Assembly (NCBI RefSeq): GCF_021458635.1
Contig: NZ_JAIRDQ010000007.1
Coordinates: forward strand, 124,001 to 188,000
Direction of reading: 5' to 3'
Source of the DNA: Bradyrhizobium monzae
GTDB taxonomy: Bacteria > Pseudomonadota > Alphaproteobacteria > Rhizobiales > Xanthobacteraceae
DNA: 64,000 nt
A program made the translations under genes and the position numbers. Numbering within the stretch: position 1 is the first letter of the stretch; each line of letters opens with the position of its first letter. Below the pieces are notes generated by a model, which saw only the letters and a list, made by a program, of their open reading frames with translations, was not told the origin of the DNA and made no database searches. Below are positions 8,253 through 18,307 of this stretch, piece by piece.

Positions 8253-11200
8253 ATGCCGAACACCCCGCCGTCCTTCTCCGCCCCCTACGCGCCCGACGAT
8301 GCCGATATCGCTGCGCGCCTGTTTCCATCAGCCCATCTAAGCCCGCCACAGGAAGCGCGGATCGACCGCACCGCGACCCGGCTGATCGAGGCGATCCGCA
8401 AGCGCGACGACCGGCTTGCAGGCGGACTTGGCGGCGTCGAGGACATGCTGCGCGAGTTCGCGCTCTCGACCAAGGAAGGCCTCGCCCTGATGGTGCTGGC
8501 CGAGGCGCTACTGCGCGTGCCGGACGCGCGCACCGCCGACCAGTTCATCGAGGACAAGCTCGGCGAAGGCGACTTCATCCACCACGAGACCAAGTCCACC
8601 GCGTTCCTGGTCAACGCCTCGGCCTGGGCGCTCGGCCTGTCGGCGCGCGTGATCCAGCCCGGCGAGACGCCGGACGGCACCATCGGCCGGCTGGTGAAGC
8701 GGCTCGGCGCACCGGCGGTGCGCACCGCCACGCGCCAGGCGATGCGGCTGATGGGCAATCATTTCGTGCTGGGCGAAACCATAGAGCAGGCGCTGGAGCG
8801 AGGTAGACCGCGCTCCGGCCAAAAGCCGCGCTACTCCTTCGACATGCTCGGCGAAGGCGCGCGCACGGCGGCCGATGCCAGGCGCTATTTCGACGCCTAT
8901 GCCAGCGCGATCGAAACCATCGGCAAGGCGGCAGGCAGCCATGCCCTGCCCGACCGGCCCGGCATCTCCGTGAAACTCTCGGCGCTGCATCCGCGTTTCG
9001 AGGCAATCAGCCGCGCGCGTGTAATGCGTGAGCTGGTGCCGCAACTGCTCGATCTCGCCCGACGCGCCAAGGCGCATGACCTCAACTTCACCGTCGATGC
9101 CGAGGAGGCCGACCGGCTGGAGCTGTCGCTCGACGTCATCGCGGCAACGCTCGCCGATCCCTCACTCAAAGGCTGGGACGGCTTTGGGCTCGCAATCCAG
9201 GCCTATCAGAAGCGCGCCAGCGCGGTGATCGACTACGTCCACGACCTTGCGCGTGCGCATGACCGCAAGCTGATGGTGCGGCTGGTCAAGGGCGCCTATT
9301 GGGACACCGAGATCAAACGCGCACAGGAGCGCGGGCTCGACGGCTATCCGGTGTTCACCCGCAAGGCGATGACGGATCTGAATTACGTCGCCTGCGCGTC
9401 GAAGCTTCTAGGTCTGCGGCCGCGCATCTTCCCGCAATTTGCCACTCATAACGCCCTCACCGTCGCGACCGTGCTGGAGCTCGCCGGCGAGAGTGGTGGA
9501 TTCGAATTCCAGCGCCTGCACGGCATGGGCGAGGCGCTCTACGAGCAGCTCGCTAAGGATCACTCTGAGATCGCCTACCGCACCTATGCCCCGGTCGGCA
9601 GCCATCGCGACCTGCTCGCCTATCTGGTGCGGCGACTGCTCGAGAACGGCGCCAACTCTTCCTTCGTGGCGCAGGCGGCCGATTATCGCGTCCCCGTCCC
9701 CGCGCTCTTGAAGCGTCCGGTCGATCTCATCGTCCGGCCAGATCACGCGCATCACCCCAAAATCCCGCTGCCCGGCGATCTCTTTGCGCCAGAGCGGCAC
9801 AATTCAGGCGGCATCGAATTCGGCGAGCGTGCGGCGCTCGACCGGTTGCTCACCGACGTCAAGGCTGGGACGCCCGACGTCAAGCCGGTCGTGGACGCAA
9901 CGCCCGAACAGGCGGGCGCGGCGATTTCTGCGGCGCGCGCAGGCTTCGTAGCCTGGAGTCGGACGCCGGCCGCGACGCGCGCGGCGGCGCTGGAAGAGGC
10001 CGCGCATCTTCTGGAGAGCCGCAGCGCGCATTTCATTGCGGCGCTTCAGCGCGAGGGCGGCAAGACGCTCGACGACGCGCTGTCCGAGCTGCGCGAGGCC
10101 GTCGATTTCTGCCGCTATTATGCTGCGCAGGGCCGAAAACTGTTCGGCAGCGAGGTTGCGATGCCGGGCCCGACCGGGGAGAGCAATTCGCTCGCTATGC
10201 GTGGCCGTGGCGTCTTTGTCGCGATCTCGCCGTGGAACTTTCCGCTGGCGATTTTCCTGGGCCAGGTCACGGCGGCGCTGATGGCCGGCAACAGCGTCGT
10301 TGCCAAGCCCGCCGAGCAGACGCCGCGTATCGCGCGCGCGGCTGTCGCCTTGCTGCACGAGGCCGGAATCCCCACGAGCGCGCTGCATCTCGTCACTGGC
10401 GACGGCCGCATCGGCGCCGTGCTGACCGCGCATCCTGATATTGCGGGTGTCGTCTTCACCGGCTCGACCGAGGTCGCGCGTCAGATCAACCGGACGCTCG
10501 CCGCCAAGGACGGACCGATCGTGCCGCTGATCGCGGAGACCGGCGGTATCAATGCGATGATCGCGGATGCCACCGCGCTGCCCGAGCAGGTCGCCGACGA
10601 CGTCGTCACCTCCGCGTTCCGCTCCGCGGGCCAGCGCTGCTCGGCGCTGCGGCTATTGTTCGTGCAGGAGGACGTCGCCGACCGCATGATCGAGATGATT
10701 GCGGGCGCGGCGCGCGAGTTGAAGATCGGCGATCCCGCTGACGTCGCAACCCATGTCGGCCCGGTGATCGACGCCGAGGCCAAGCAGCGGCTCGATGCGC
10801 ACATCGCGCGGATGAAGACGGAAGCGCGGCTGCACTTTGCCGGCATCGCGCCGGAGGGCTGCTTCGTCGCGCCGCAAATCTTCGAGCTCCAGGATGCCAG
10901 CCAGCTCACCGAGGAAGTGTTCGGCCCGATCCTGCATGTGGTGCGCTACCGCGCCGAGACCCTCGAACGAGTCTTGCGAGCGATCGAGCGCACCGGCTAC
11001 GGCCTGACGCTCGGAATCCACTCCCGCATCGACGACACGGTCGAGGCCATCATCGACCGTGTCCAGGTCGGCAACATCTACGTCAACCGCAACATGATCG
11101 GCGCCGTGGTCGGCGTGCAGCCGTTCGGCGGCAACGGCCTGTCGGGCACCGGCCCCAAGGCCGGCGGCCCGCACTATCTGGCACGCTTCGCCACCGAGCA

Positions 11201-11264
11201 GACGGTAACCATCAACACGGCCGCCGCCGGCGGCAATGCTGCGCTACTCGCTGGCGAGGAGTAA
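8253..11264 (+). CDS. putA: Bifunctional proline dehydrogenase / P5C dehydrogenase PutA
   Basis: A 1,003-residue enzyme oxidising proline to glutamate in two steps with an FAD and an NAD site. The N-terminal arm and alpha domain (1-100) lead into the FAD beta-alpha barrel of proline dehydrogenase (about 130-440; RLVKGAYWDTEIKRAQERG is the signature), then the aldehyde dehydrogenase domain (about 500-980) with AETGG and the catalytic Cys near residue 796 in GQRCSALR. There is no N-terminal ribbon-helix-helix DNA-binding domain, so this is the short non-repressor PutA like the structurally studied Bradyrhizobium enzyme (999 residues). ATG at 8253 fits that length and has AGGA upstream; an in-frame ATG at 8214 is less likely. 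Expression is probably activated by PutR. Confidence 0.95.
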   Translation: MPNTPPSFSAPYAPDDADIAARLFPSAHLSPPQEARIDRTATRLIEAIRKRDDRLAGGLGGVEDMLREFALSTKEGLALMVLAEALLRVPDARTADQFIEDKLGEGDFIHHETKSTAFLVNASAWALGLSARVIQPGETPDGTIGRLVKRLGAPAVRTATRQAMRLMGNHFVLGETIEQALERGRPRSGQKPRYSFDMLGEGARTAADARRYFDAYASAIETIGKAAGSHALPDRPGISVKLSALHPRFEAISRARVMRELVPQLLDLARRAKAHDLNFTVDAEEADRLELSLDVIAATLADPSLKGWDGFGLAIQAYQKRASAVIDYVHDLARAHDRKLMVRLVKGAYWDTEIKRAQERGLDGYPVFTRKAMTDLNYVACASKLLGLRPRIFPQFATHNALTVATVLELAGESGGFEFQRLHGMGEALYEQLAKDHSEIAYRTYAPVGSHRDLLAYLVRRLLENGANSSFVAQAADYRVPVPALLKRPVDLIVRPDHAHHPKIPLPGDLFAPERHNSGGIEFGERAALDRLLTDVKAGTPDVKPVVDATPEQAGAAISAARAGFVAWSRTPAATRAAALEEAAHLLESRSAHFIAALQREGGKTLDDALSELREAVDFCRYYAAQGRKLFGSEVAMPGPTGESNSLAMRGRGVFVAISPWNFPLAIFLGQVTAALMAGNSVVAKPAEQTPRIARAAVALLHEAGIPTSALHLVTGDGRIGAVLTAHPDIAGVVFTGSTEVARQINRTLAAKDGPIVPLIAETGGINAMIADATALPEQVADDVVTSAFRSAGQRCSALRLLFVQEDVADRMIEMIAGAARELKIGDPADVATHVGPVIDAEAKQRLDAHIARMKTEARLHFAGIAPEGCFVAPQIFELQDASQLTEEVFGPILHVVRYRAETLERVLRAIERTGYGLTLGIHSRIDDTVEAIIDRVQVGNIYVNRNMIGAVVGVQPFGGNGLSGTGPKAGGPHYLARFATEQTVTINTAAAGGNAALLAGEE

Positions 11265-11388
11265 GCGCAGCGAGCTCTGCGCCCGGTGCCGTTGCATCCC
11301 GGCAAAACATCGGTCTAATGCTCCCATGATCTGACCCGCAGGAATTCCAGCCAGCGGGAAACAACAAGAGCGAGGGAGCAACGCCGCG

Positions 11389-12594
<1,206 letters not shown>

Positions 12595-12618
12595 GGAGCG
12601 GGACGCCCGCCACACTCC

Positions 12619-12697
12619 GTCATTGCGAGCGCAGCGAAGCAATCCAGAATCCCACCGCGGATGCATTGCTGGATTGCTTCGCTGCGCTCGCAGTGAC
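12619..12697. repeat. Dispersed palindromic repeat, GTCATTGCGAGCGCAGC type (copy 1)
   Basis: The left arm starts GTCATTGCGAGCGCAGCGAA and ends AATCCAG; the right arm is its near-exact reverse complement, ending GCTCGCAGTGAC. Arms are 29 bases with about 21 bases between. Near-identical copies occur at 17701-17785 and 35301-35380. It lies just upstream of the glutathione transferase gene, whose possible -10 box CTATAA (12715-12720) is 18 bases after the repeat. Confidence 0.9.
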
Positions 12698-12751
12698 GCT
12701 GGAGCGCGATCTCGCTATAACTCACGGCAACATCGCGCCTCGTGAGGTCCC

Positions 12752-13399
12752 ATGCCCAGCTACCGCCTGCACTACTTCCCCGAATCCGGCAACAGCTACA
12801 AGCTGGCGCTGATGCTGACGCTTTGCGGCGAGAGGTTCGAGCCGGTCTGGACCGACTTTGGCGGCGGCGTCACGCGCACGGCGGAGTGGCGCAAGGCCGT
12901 GAACGAAATGGGCGAGATTCCCGTGCTCGAGGTCGACGGCGTGAAGATGACGCAGACCGCGCCGCTCTTGCTGAGGCTTGCCGAGCAATACGGGCGCTTT
13001 GGTGCCGAGACGGAGGACGAAAAATTCGAGCTGCTGCGCTGGCTGTTCTGGGACAACCACAAGCTCACCGGCTACATGGCGACCTACCGCTTCATGCGGG
13101 CCTTCACCGAAACAAACGATCCGCAGGTGCTGAAGCATTTTCGCCGGCGGCTGGAGGACTTCCTCGGCATTCTCGAGGGACATCTCCAGCACAATGCTTT
13201 CGCGATCGGCGCCAGGCCGACCGTCGCCGATATCTCGATGATGGCCTATCTGCATTACCCGAGCGACGAGCACGGTTTTGATTTCGCGACGAGCCATCCC
13301 GCCATTCACGCCTGGCTCGGCCGCATGGCCGCCCTGCCCGGCTGGAAGCCGGCCTATGAGCTGCTTCCGGGAAAACGGATGACGAATTACGCGAAGTGA
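12752..13399 (+). CDS. Glutathione S-transferase family protein
   Basis: A 215-residue soluble protein. The N-terminal thioredoxin-like domain (1-78) has YFPESGNSYKLALML for the glutathione-site loop, the cis-Pro in GEIPVLEVDG, and QTAPLLLRL for the gamma-glutamyl contact. The helical C-terminal domain (about 88-210) contains the conserved ARPTVADISMM. It probably conjugates or reduces with glutathione; the subclass is unclear. It is separated from the surrounding operons by the repeat upstream and a convergent small gene 7 bases downstream. Confidence 0.88.
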   Translation: MPSYRLHYFPESGNSYKLALMLTLCGERFEPVWTDFGGGVTRTAEWRKAVNEMGEIPVLEVDGVKMTQTAPLLLRLAEQYGRFGAETEDEKFELLRWLFWDNHKLTGYMATYRFMRAFTETNDPQVLKHFRRRLEDFLGILEGHLQHNAFAIGARPTVADISMMAYLHYPSDEHGFDFATSHPAIHAWLGRMAALPGWKPAYELLPGKRMTNYAK

Positions 13400-13406
13400 G
13401 GGCTGA

Positions 13407-13571
13407 TTACTTCAGCGCCAGCCAGCCGAGCGTGAACAGGATGCCGCCGACAATGACGACCACCGCGACAGCCCAGGTGCTGACGCGGATGCTGCCGGTG
13501 ACCTGCTTGGCTTCCTCATTGCGCGCGATCTCGCGGTTGCGCTCCTTGTTGGCGTCGCTGCTATCCGTCAT
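13407..13571 (-). CDS. Small single-pass membrane protein of unknown function (54 aa)
   Basis: An open frame with ATG at 13571 and TAA at 13407. The first 28 residues are polar and charged (MTDSSDANKERNREIARNEE), followed by a polar linker and one hydrophobic helix (about residues 32-51: WAVAVVVIVGGILFTLGWLA), ending in LK. The layout of a charged cytoplasmic head with a C-terminal tail anchor, plus the convergent position against the glutathione transferase gene, makes it a credible gene. No known domain is recognised. The stop is 7 bases from the convergent stop. Confidence 0.6.
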   Translation of the reverse strand: MTDSSDANKERNREIARNEEAKQVTGSIRVSTWAVAVVVIVGGILFTLGWLALK

Positions 13572-13599
13572 GGGTCATCCAAATCGGTCGAGGGCGGGC

Positions 13600-15156
13600 C
13601 TAACGCGTCTTGATGAAGCACATGCCAATGCGGCTCGAGGCTGCCGCAGCCTGGCAGGTGAGACCTTTAGCACAGGTCCATGACGTAAAACTCTTGTCCG
13701 GCGTTCCCGATCCCGCATTTTGCAAAGAACAATGCGCGCCCCAGCCGTCCTGATACTCGGTGCCGGCGAGCTCTTGATTGCCGCGGGTCTGTGGCCGGCT
13801 GGCAAATCCGCGTGAGAAATCAGGGCGTTTACCTGCAGCAAAGGCGGTCAGGATGTCGCGGCGGCGGAGCTGGTCGCCGACAAAATGCGGCGAGGCCGGC
13901 ACGATCGTGGAGTTCGACGCCTTGTCCGTCAGCCAGTCCACGCCGGGGAAATGGAAGCCGCCGATGCCGCGGGTCTGGTGGCAGCCGGAGCAGGTGACGT
14001 CATCGAGGCGGCGCTGGAAGCCCGCGACCGAGCGGATGTTCTCCATGCTGATGCCGCGTGCGGCGGCCTGCTTCAGCGCGCCGACGACGTCGTTGTCGGT
14101 GAAGACGGGATCGCTCTTGCCCTCGCCCTCCACCATCCCGAATTCCGGCTGCATCGTCGAGGCGTCGAGGCCGGCAGGTGTCGGCGCCACGGCAGCCCTG
14201 GCAAGAAATTTCTCCGGGATCAGCACGGTGCCGCGATCGAACTCGCGAAGATTCTCAGGCGTCAGCAGCCAAGCCTTGAAGTCGTGCCGGAGCGCGTCAT
14301 CGGCAAGGATGCGATCGCGGTCGATCTGGTTCTCCAGAGTCGATTCCTCGAACGTCCTGGTGGATGCGTCGTATTTGAACACCTTGAGCAGATAGTCGGA
14401 GCGGAAATCGTGCAGCGCCGATTTCGGTGCGATCGAGATCTGGATGTTGGTCTCGATGCGATCGATCATCGCATCATAGGGAACAGTGCGGCTGCCGATC
14501 AGCCCCTGCCAATCGCCATGGTCCAGCCAGCGCCGCGCGACCTCGGCACAGGTGACCGGCTTGCCGTCGCCATCCGTCTGGTGCGCATTGCGCGCCTTCA
14601 TCACCAGGTTGAACGTCATTGGCAGGCGCGTCGCGGACTTGCTGCCGTCGGCATTGGTATCGAAGCGCGCCAGGCGATAGATCAGCCGGATCTCGCCGCA
14701 GGATTCTTCCGAGACATAGGCGCGGTCCATGCGGTTGACGATGCCGGCCAGCACGAAGCGCGTGCTGGAGGATTTCAGATTGGCGCGATCGAACAGCTGG
14801 ACGTCGAAGCCTTCGCCGGCGCCGATGGTCTCGCTTGGCGAGGTCGCCTTGTGCTGCGCGATGTAACGATCGAACTCCGCATCGATCGCCGGGGGAATCG
14901 CTTTGAGCTGCGGCAGCGAGGCGAACAGCAGATCGCTGGTCAGCGCAACATTCGCGTTCCGCTCCGGCTGCAACAGGCGGGAAATCGACAGAGCATCGCT
15001 CTGGTCGAGCTTGCGAAGGAGATCGGGATCGGTGATCGCGGTGCCACGCGCGAGCGGCGCGTTCTCTGCTGCCGAGGGCGACATGACGCTGCCGAACAAC
15101 ATGGTTGCAGCCAGGAGAATTCGGGCAGCCAGGAGAATTCGCAGCGCGCGGCTCAT
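13600..15156 (-). CDS. Exported protein of unknown function with one haem c motif
   Basis: A 518-residue protein with an N-terminal signal peptide (about 1-30). One CSGCH motif at about residue 395, followed by HFPGVDW, suggests a single covalently bound haem c in the periplasm. The C-terminal 80 residues carry several more Cys (HCSLQ, SWTCAKGLTC, GMCFI), suggesting disulfides. I do not recognise a characterised family. The signal peptide contains RILLAARILLAAT, produced by an 18-base tandem duplication. No redox partner gene is adjacent. The start at 15156 could be a few codons later. Confidence 0.65.
   Translation of the reverse strand: MSRALRILLAARILLAATMLFGSVMSPSAAENAPLARGTAITDPDLLRKLDQSDALSISRLLQPERNANVALTSDLLFASLPQLKAIPPAIDAEFDRYIAQHKATSPSETIGAGEGFDVQLFDRANLKSSSTRFVLAGIVNRMDRAYVSEESCGEIRLIYRLARFDTNADGSKSATRLPMTFNLVMKARNAHQTDGDGKPVTCAEVARRWLDHGDWQGLIGSRTVPYDAMIDRIETNIQISIAPKSALHDFRSDYLLKVFKYDASTRTFEESTLENQIDRDRILADDALRHDFKAWLLTPENLREFDRGTVLIPEKFLARAAVAPTPAGLDASTMQPEFGMVEGEGKSDPVFTDNDVVGALKQAAARGISMENIRSVAGFQRRLDDVTCSGCHQTRGIGGFHFPGVDWLTDKASNSTIVPASPHFVGDQLRRRDILTAFAAGKRPDFSRGFASRPQTRGNQELAGTEYQDGWGAHCSLQNAGSGTPDKSFTSWTCAKGLTCQAAAASSRIGMCFIKTR
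15107..15142. repeat. 18-bp tandem duplication in a signal-peptide coding region
   Basis: GCAGCCAGGAGAATTCGG (15107-15124) is followed directly by GCAGCCAGGAGAATTCGC (15125-15142); 17 of 18 bases match. It duplicates six residues of the hydrophobic signal region of the haem c protein without shifting frame. Confidence 0.9.
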
Positions 15157-15250
15157 GCCTCCAATAACACCGCGCGTGACGGCCTATTCAAGTAAAAAGG
15201 CGCCTCACGCGGTGGTGAAGCGCCTCTTCGAAAAGTCGGATATCCGACGC

Positions 15251-16231
15251 TCAGCGCGCGGAGATCAGGCCCTTGCTGGTGACGACCACCCAGCGGCCGT
15301 CCTGGCGACGGATCGCATCGACGCGGCCGAGGCCGGGGATGGGATCGCCGGCATAGACCTCGTACAGGCCATCCCGGCCCTCGATCAGCGCGCCGCCATT
15401 GGCGACGTCGCGGAGCCTCCAGCCTTCGACGGTCGGCAGGCGACCGACCTCGGTCTTGGGTGCGGCGGGTGCGGAAGTCGGTGCGGCAGCGGCCGTTGCA
15501 ACCTGGGTCGGCGCGATCGACCCAGTGGTTTCCTTCGCGGGCGTCGCGGCGGCGGCCTGCGCCGGGGCTGCCGGCGGCGTGGCACGGAGCTTGTCCACGG
15601 TCTCGGACAGTTTTGCGAGCTTGGCCATCGGTTCGGCCTGGGCTTTCTCGAGCTTGTCGAGACGGTCGTTGGCCCGATTGAACTGGCTGACGCCGGTTTT
15701 CGAACTGTGCTCGACATTGGCCTTGAGCGCGACGATGTCGGCATCGATCCGGGAGACCGACGCATCCAGCGCACTGGTATCGGCCAGCTGTGCCGGCGCC
15801 GGGCTGGCGAAATGCATCATGCCGGCGGTTGCGAGCGCGCCGCTGATGGCGCCGACGCAAGCCGCGATCGCCACCACGGCAGCCATCGCCGACAGGCGGC
15901 GCTTGCTGCCGGTGTCACGCACCTCGTCCGCCTTCACGTGCGGGGCAAACTCGTCGCGGTCCCAGGACCGCTCTGAGGGCGCCATGACAATGAGCTTGCC
16001 GGGCTTGGGCTCGGGCTTGGTTTCGGCCTTGGTTTCAAGCTTCGGCACCTCGATCCGCGGCGGCTCGACCTTCGGAGCGTCCGCTTTGGGCAGCGTCTCA
16101 TGGTCGGGGGCGATCGAGGGGGCCTCGATGCCGGCGGCAGCCTCGACGGCCTGCGACGCGGGTGCTGCGTCGGCGGCGTCAGTCCGGTCGCCAGTCTCTT
16201 GGCCGGCCAATTCGGGCATTGCTTCGCTCAC
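15251..16231 (-). CDS. Single-pass membrane protein with Pro/Ala-rich and coiled-coil regions, unknown function
   Basis: A 326-residue protein in four zones: an acidic Ala/Pro/Lys-rich cytoplasmic N-terminus (1-110, with alternating KVEPP, EVPKLE and TKAETKPEP runs), one transmembrane helix (about 113-138), a heptad-like coiled coil (about 145-215), an Ala/Pro-rich linker, and a compact C-terminal domain (about 260-326: VEGWRLRDVANGGALIEGR, ending VVTSKGLISAR). The last part looks like a small beta-rich module seen in other rhizobial envelope proteins. No enzymatic motif is present, so a scaffold or envelope role is a guess. Confidence 0.65.
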   Translation of the reverse strand: MSEAMPELAGQETGDRTDAADAAPASQAVEAAAGIEAPSIAPDHETLPKADAPKVEPPRIEVPKLETKAETKPEPKPGKLIVMAPSERSWDRDEFAPHVKADEVRDTGSKRRLSAMAAVVAIAACVGAISGALATAGMMHFASPAPAQLADTSALDASVSRIDADIVALKANVEHSSKTGVSQFNRANDRLDKLEKAQAEPMAKLAKLSETVDKLRATPPAAPAQAAAATPAKETTGSIAPTQVATAAAAPTSAPAAPKTEVGRLPTVEGWRLRDVANGGALIEGRDGLYEVYAGDPIPGLGRVDAIRRQDGRWVVVTSKGLISAR

Positions 16232-16511
16232 GGCTCAAATACTCCAGTCTAGGTTGACTTTTTGGTAACTTTCATTGCTTGCGAATTCCTTACCTCGGGA
16301 CCCGCTTACCGAAATTTTAGGAACTCGTCCGAGGCCGAATTGGGTCGGGAAAGCGGAACCGGCGTGGCGCTGTGCAACAAATTGTCAGCCGATGCTGCCC
16401 TGCGGTAGACCGCACGCCTTAGCCGAAGGGGTTGTTTGCCCGTCACTGTTCCGCGGCTAACATGGACCGTCCCGTCAGCCAGAAGGCGTTTGGGGGTGCC
16501 AAGGGGGTGCC
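16232..16511. promoter_or_regulatory. Divergent intergenic region before the cNMP-binding gene
   Basis: 280 bases between the coiled-coil membrane protein (leftward) and the cNMP-binding gene (rightward). The first 100 bases are AT-rich for this genome (TTGACTTTTTGGTAACTTTC near 16253), a good place for the leftward promoter. The 3' part is GC-rich and ends in two GGGGGTGCC copies, the second just before the ATG at 16512. No coding frame or clear operator is visible. Confidence 0.35.
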
Positions 16512-16883
16512 ATGACGATCGAGAAATGCATCAACGCGTTTGCTGTCGATGACGTCATCTTCGAGGAGGGATCGACCGGCCGCGAGCTGTTCGTCGTGCT
16601 CGACGGCGAGGTCGAGATCGCCAAGGTCGGCGGCGCGCGCAAGACCAGCATCATCAAGCTCGGCAAGGGCGAGTTCTTCGGCGAGATGGCCGTGATCGAC
16701 GGCTCGGCCCGTTCGGCGACCGCGATCGCATCGGCGCCGAACACGAGGGTGATGCGGATCAACCACGCCCGCTTCGTCTATCTCGTCAGCCAGCAGCCGG
16801 CGTTCGCGCTGATGGTGATGGACGCACTGTCGAAACGCCTGCGCGCCTCCAACGCGGTCACCTACCGGGCAGCGCAATCATGA
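16512..16883 (+). CDS. Stand-alone cyclic nucleotide-binding domain protein
   Basis: A 123-residue protein consisting of one Crp-like beta-barrel and helix-C region, with no DNA-binding or enzymatic domain. The phosphate-binding cassette FGEMAVIDGSARSATA carries the conserved Gly-Glu and the Arg that contacts the cyclic phosphate, so binding cAMP or cGMP is plausible. It overlaps the next gene by four bases (ATGA), indicating translational coupling with the MBL-fold hydrolase. The window also encodes two class III cyclases, which could supply the ligand; that link is inference. Confidence 0.85.
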   Translation: MTIEKCINAFAVDDVIFEEGSTGRELFVVLDGEVEIAKVGGARKTSIIKLGKGEFFGEMAVIDGSARSATAIASAPNTRVMRINHARFVYLVSQQPAFALMVMDALSKRLRASNAVTYRAAQS

Positions 16884-17692
16884 GCGAGCGCAAGCCGACC
16901 GCATTCCCGATCCTGATGAAGAACGACACCTGCTCGCTGATCCAGGCGGCCGATGACGTCTACCAGATCCGCTTCTCCAACCGCGCCGCCAACGCCTATC
17001 TCGTGCGTGGCTCGGCGCGCACCATCCTGATCGACGTCGGCTTGTCGTCGAACTATCCGGCGATGGTCGAATGCCTGAACTTCGTCGGATGCCCGCCGGA
17101 GAAGATCGACATGGTGGTGCTGAGCCACGAGCATCTCGACCATATCGGCGCGGCCTGGCATTTCAACGAGCGCCGCACCTACGTCGCCGCCCATCGGCTC
17201 GCCGCCAACAAGATCATGCTGCGGGACGATTTCTCGATGCTGCGCAAGATGTTCAACGAGCCGAACGTGCCGGTTAACATCGACATCTGGCTCGAGGAAG
17301 GCAATCTGATCGACCTCGGCAATTTCCGCCTGAACGTCATGTACACGCCGGGCCATACCTCGGCCTGCATCACGCTGTTCGAGCAGGACAAGGGCCTGTT
17401 GTTCGCGGCCGACACCTTGATGCCCGGCGGCGTGATGGGCGGCGTGTTCGGCTCCGGCAGCATCGCCGACTACATCCAGTCGCTGGAGCGGATCAAGGGG
17501 CTGAATGCGAAGATACTGCTGTCAGGGCACGGAAGGCTGTCGGACACGCCGCAGGACGACGTGCGCATCGCCATTGCGCGGTCGCATAGCCTGCTGGAGG
17601 ACACCGCGCAATTGTTCGACGCGCTGGATGCGCGCTCGAATTTCGAGCCGATCATGCAGTCGGTGCGGGATTTAAACAAGCTGGACGATTGA
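16880..17692 (+). CDS. Metallo-beta-lactamase-fold hydrolase
   Basis: A 270-residue protein with the MBL motif HEHLDHIG (HxHxDH), a third metal His in TPGHTSACITL, a metal-bridging Asp in FAADTLMPGG and the last His in LLSGHGRL. It should bind two metal ions and hydrolyse an ester, thioester, phosphodiester or similar bond; the substrate is unknown. The N-terminal strands include ANAYLVRGSARTILIDVG, typical of the glyoxalase II-like branch. It is coupled to the cNMP-binding protein and is followed by a palindromic repeat. Confidence 0.85.
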   Translation: MSERKPTAFPILMKNDTCSLIQAADDVYQIRFSNRAANAYLVRGSARTILIDVGLSSNYPAMVECLNFVGCPPEKIDMVVLSHEHLDHIGAAWHFNERRTYVAAHRLAANKIMLRDDFSMLRKMFNEPNVPVNIDIWLEEGNLIDLGNFRLNVMYTPGHTSACITLFEQDKGLLFAADTLMPGGVMGGVFGSGSIADYIQSLERIKGLNAKILLSGHGRLSDTPQDDVRIAIARSHSLLEDTAQLFDALDARSNFEPIMQSVRDLNKLDD

Positions 17693-17700
17693 CGACCTTC

Positions 17701-17785
17701 GTCGTTGCGAGGAGCGAAGCGACGAAGCAATCCAGAGGCTTTCCGTGGTGACGGTCTGGATTGCTTCGCTGCGCTCGCAATGACG
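17701..17785. repeat. Dispersed palindromic repeat, GTCATTGCGAGCGCAGC type (copy 2)
   Basis: Same family as 12619-12697 and 35301-35380, with a slightly altered left arm (GTCGTTGCGAGGAGCGAAGC) and the right arm ending CGCTGCGCTCGCAATGAC. It lies between the convergent MBL-hydrolase and TPM genes. Confidence 0.88.
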
Positions 17786-17807
17786 GAGTGAGCGGACAGA
17801 CTTGGAG

Positions 17808-18305
17808 TTACATCACCACCGGCTCATCCGGCAGCTCGTTCGGATGTGGACCTCCCGGTGGGAAGTACTTCGCCAGTTCCTTCGACACCGCTGCGATGCC
17901 ATCGATCACGCCGCGTTCGAACTGGCCTGCCCCGAACTCGGCCTCCATCGCGCGGCAGATCGTCTCCCAGCCCGCTGCTCCGACCTTCGCATCGATGCCG
18001 CGATCGGCGATGATCTCGACATCGCGGTCGGCGAGCAGCAGGTAGATCAGCACGCCGTTGTTGTGCGCGGTGTCCCAGATCCGCAGATGCGAGAACACGT
18101 CGAGCGCACGCTCGCGCGCTTGCTGGTTGCGGAACAGCGGACGGCCATCCAGCGCGCCCTCGACAACGAAGCGGACCTGGCCGGAATGCGTGGTTTCGCT
18201 CTGCTTGATGGCCTGCGCGATGCGGTCGAGCACGGCTTGCGGAAACACCTGCCCCGCACGCCAATGGTGCTGGAGGAGATGCCTGGTGATACGCCCAAGG
18301 CCCAT
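17808..18305 (-). CDS. TPM-domain protein (TLP18.3/Psb32/MOLO-1 family), short form
   Basis: A 165-residue protein made almost entirely of one TPM domain: IAQAIKQSETTHSGQVRFVVE, RALDVFSHLRIWDT, NNGVLIYLLLADRDVEIIADRG. There is no signal peptide or transmembrane helix, so the domain is cytoplasmic unless tethered. It follows the longer TPM protein by two bases and is surely co-transcribed. The TPM family occurs with LemA in many bacteria; its biochemical role is unsettled, and acid phosphatase activity is reported for the plant homologue. Confidence 0.82.
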   Translation of the reverse strand: MGLGRITRHLLQHHWRAGQVFPQAVLDRIAQAIKQSETTHSGQVRFVVEGALDGRPLFRNQQARERALDVFSHLRIWDTAHNNGVLIYLLLADRDVEIIADRGIDAKVGAAGWETICRAMEAEFGAGQFERGVIDGIAAVSKELAKYFPPGGPHPNELPDEPVVM

Positions 18306-18307
18306 GA

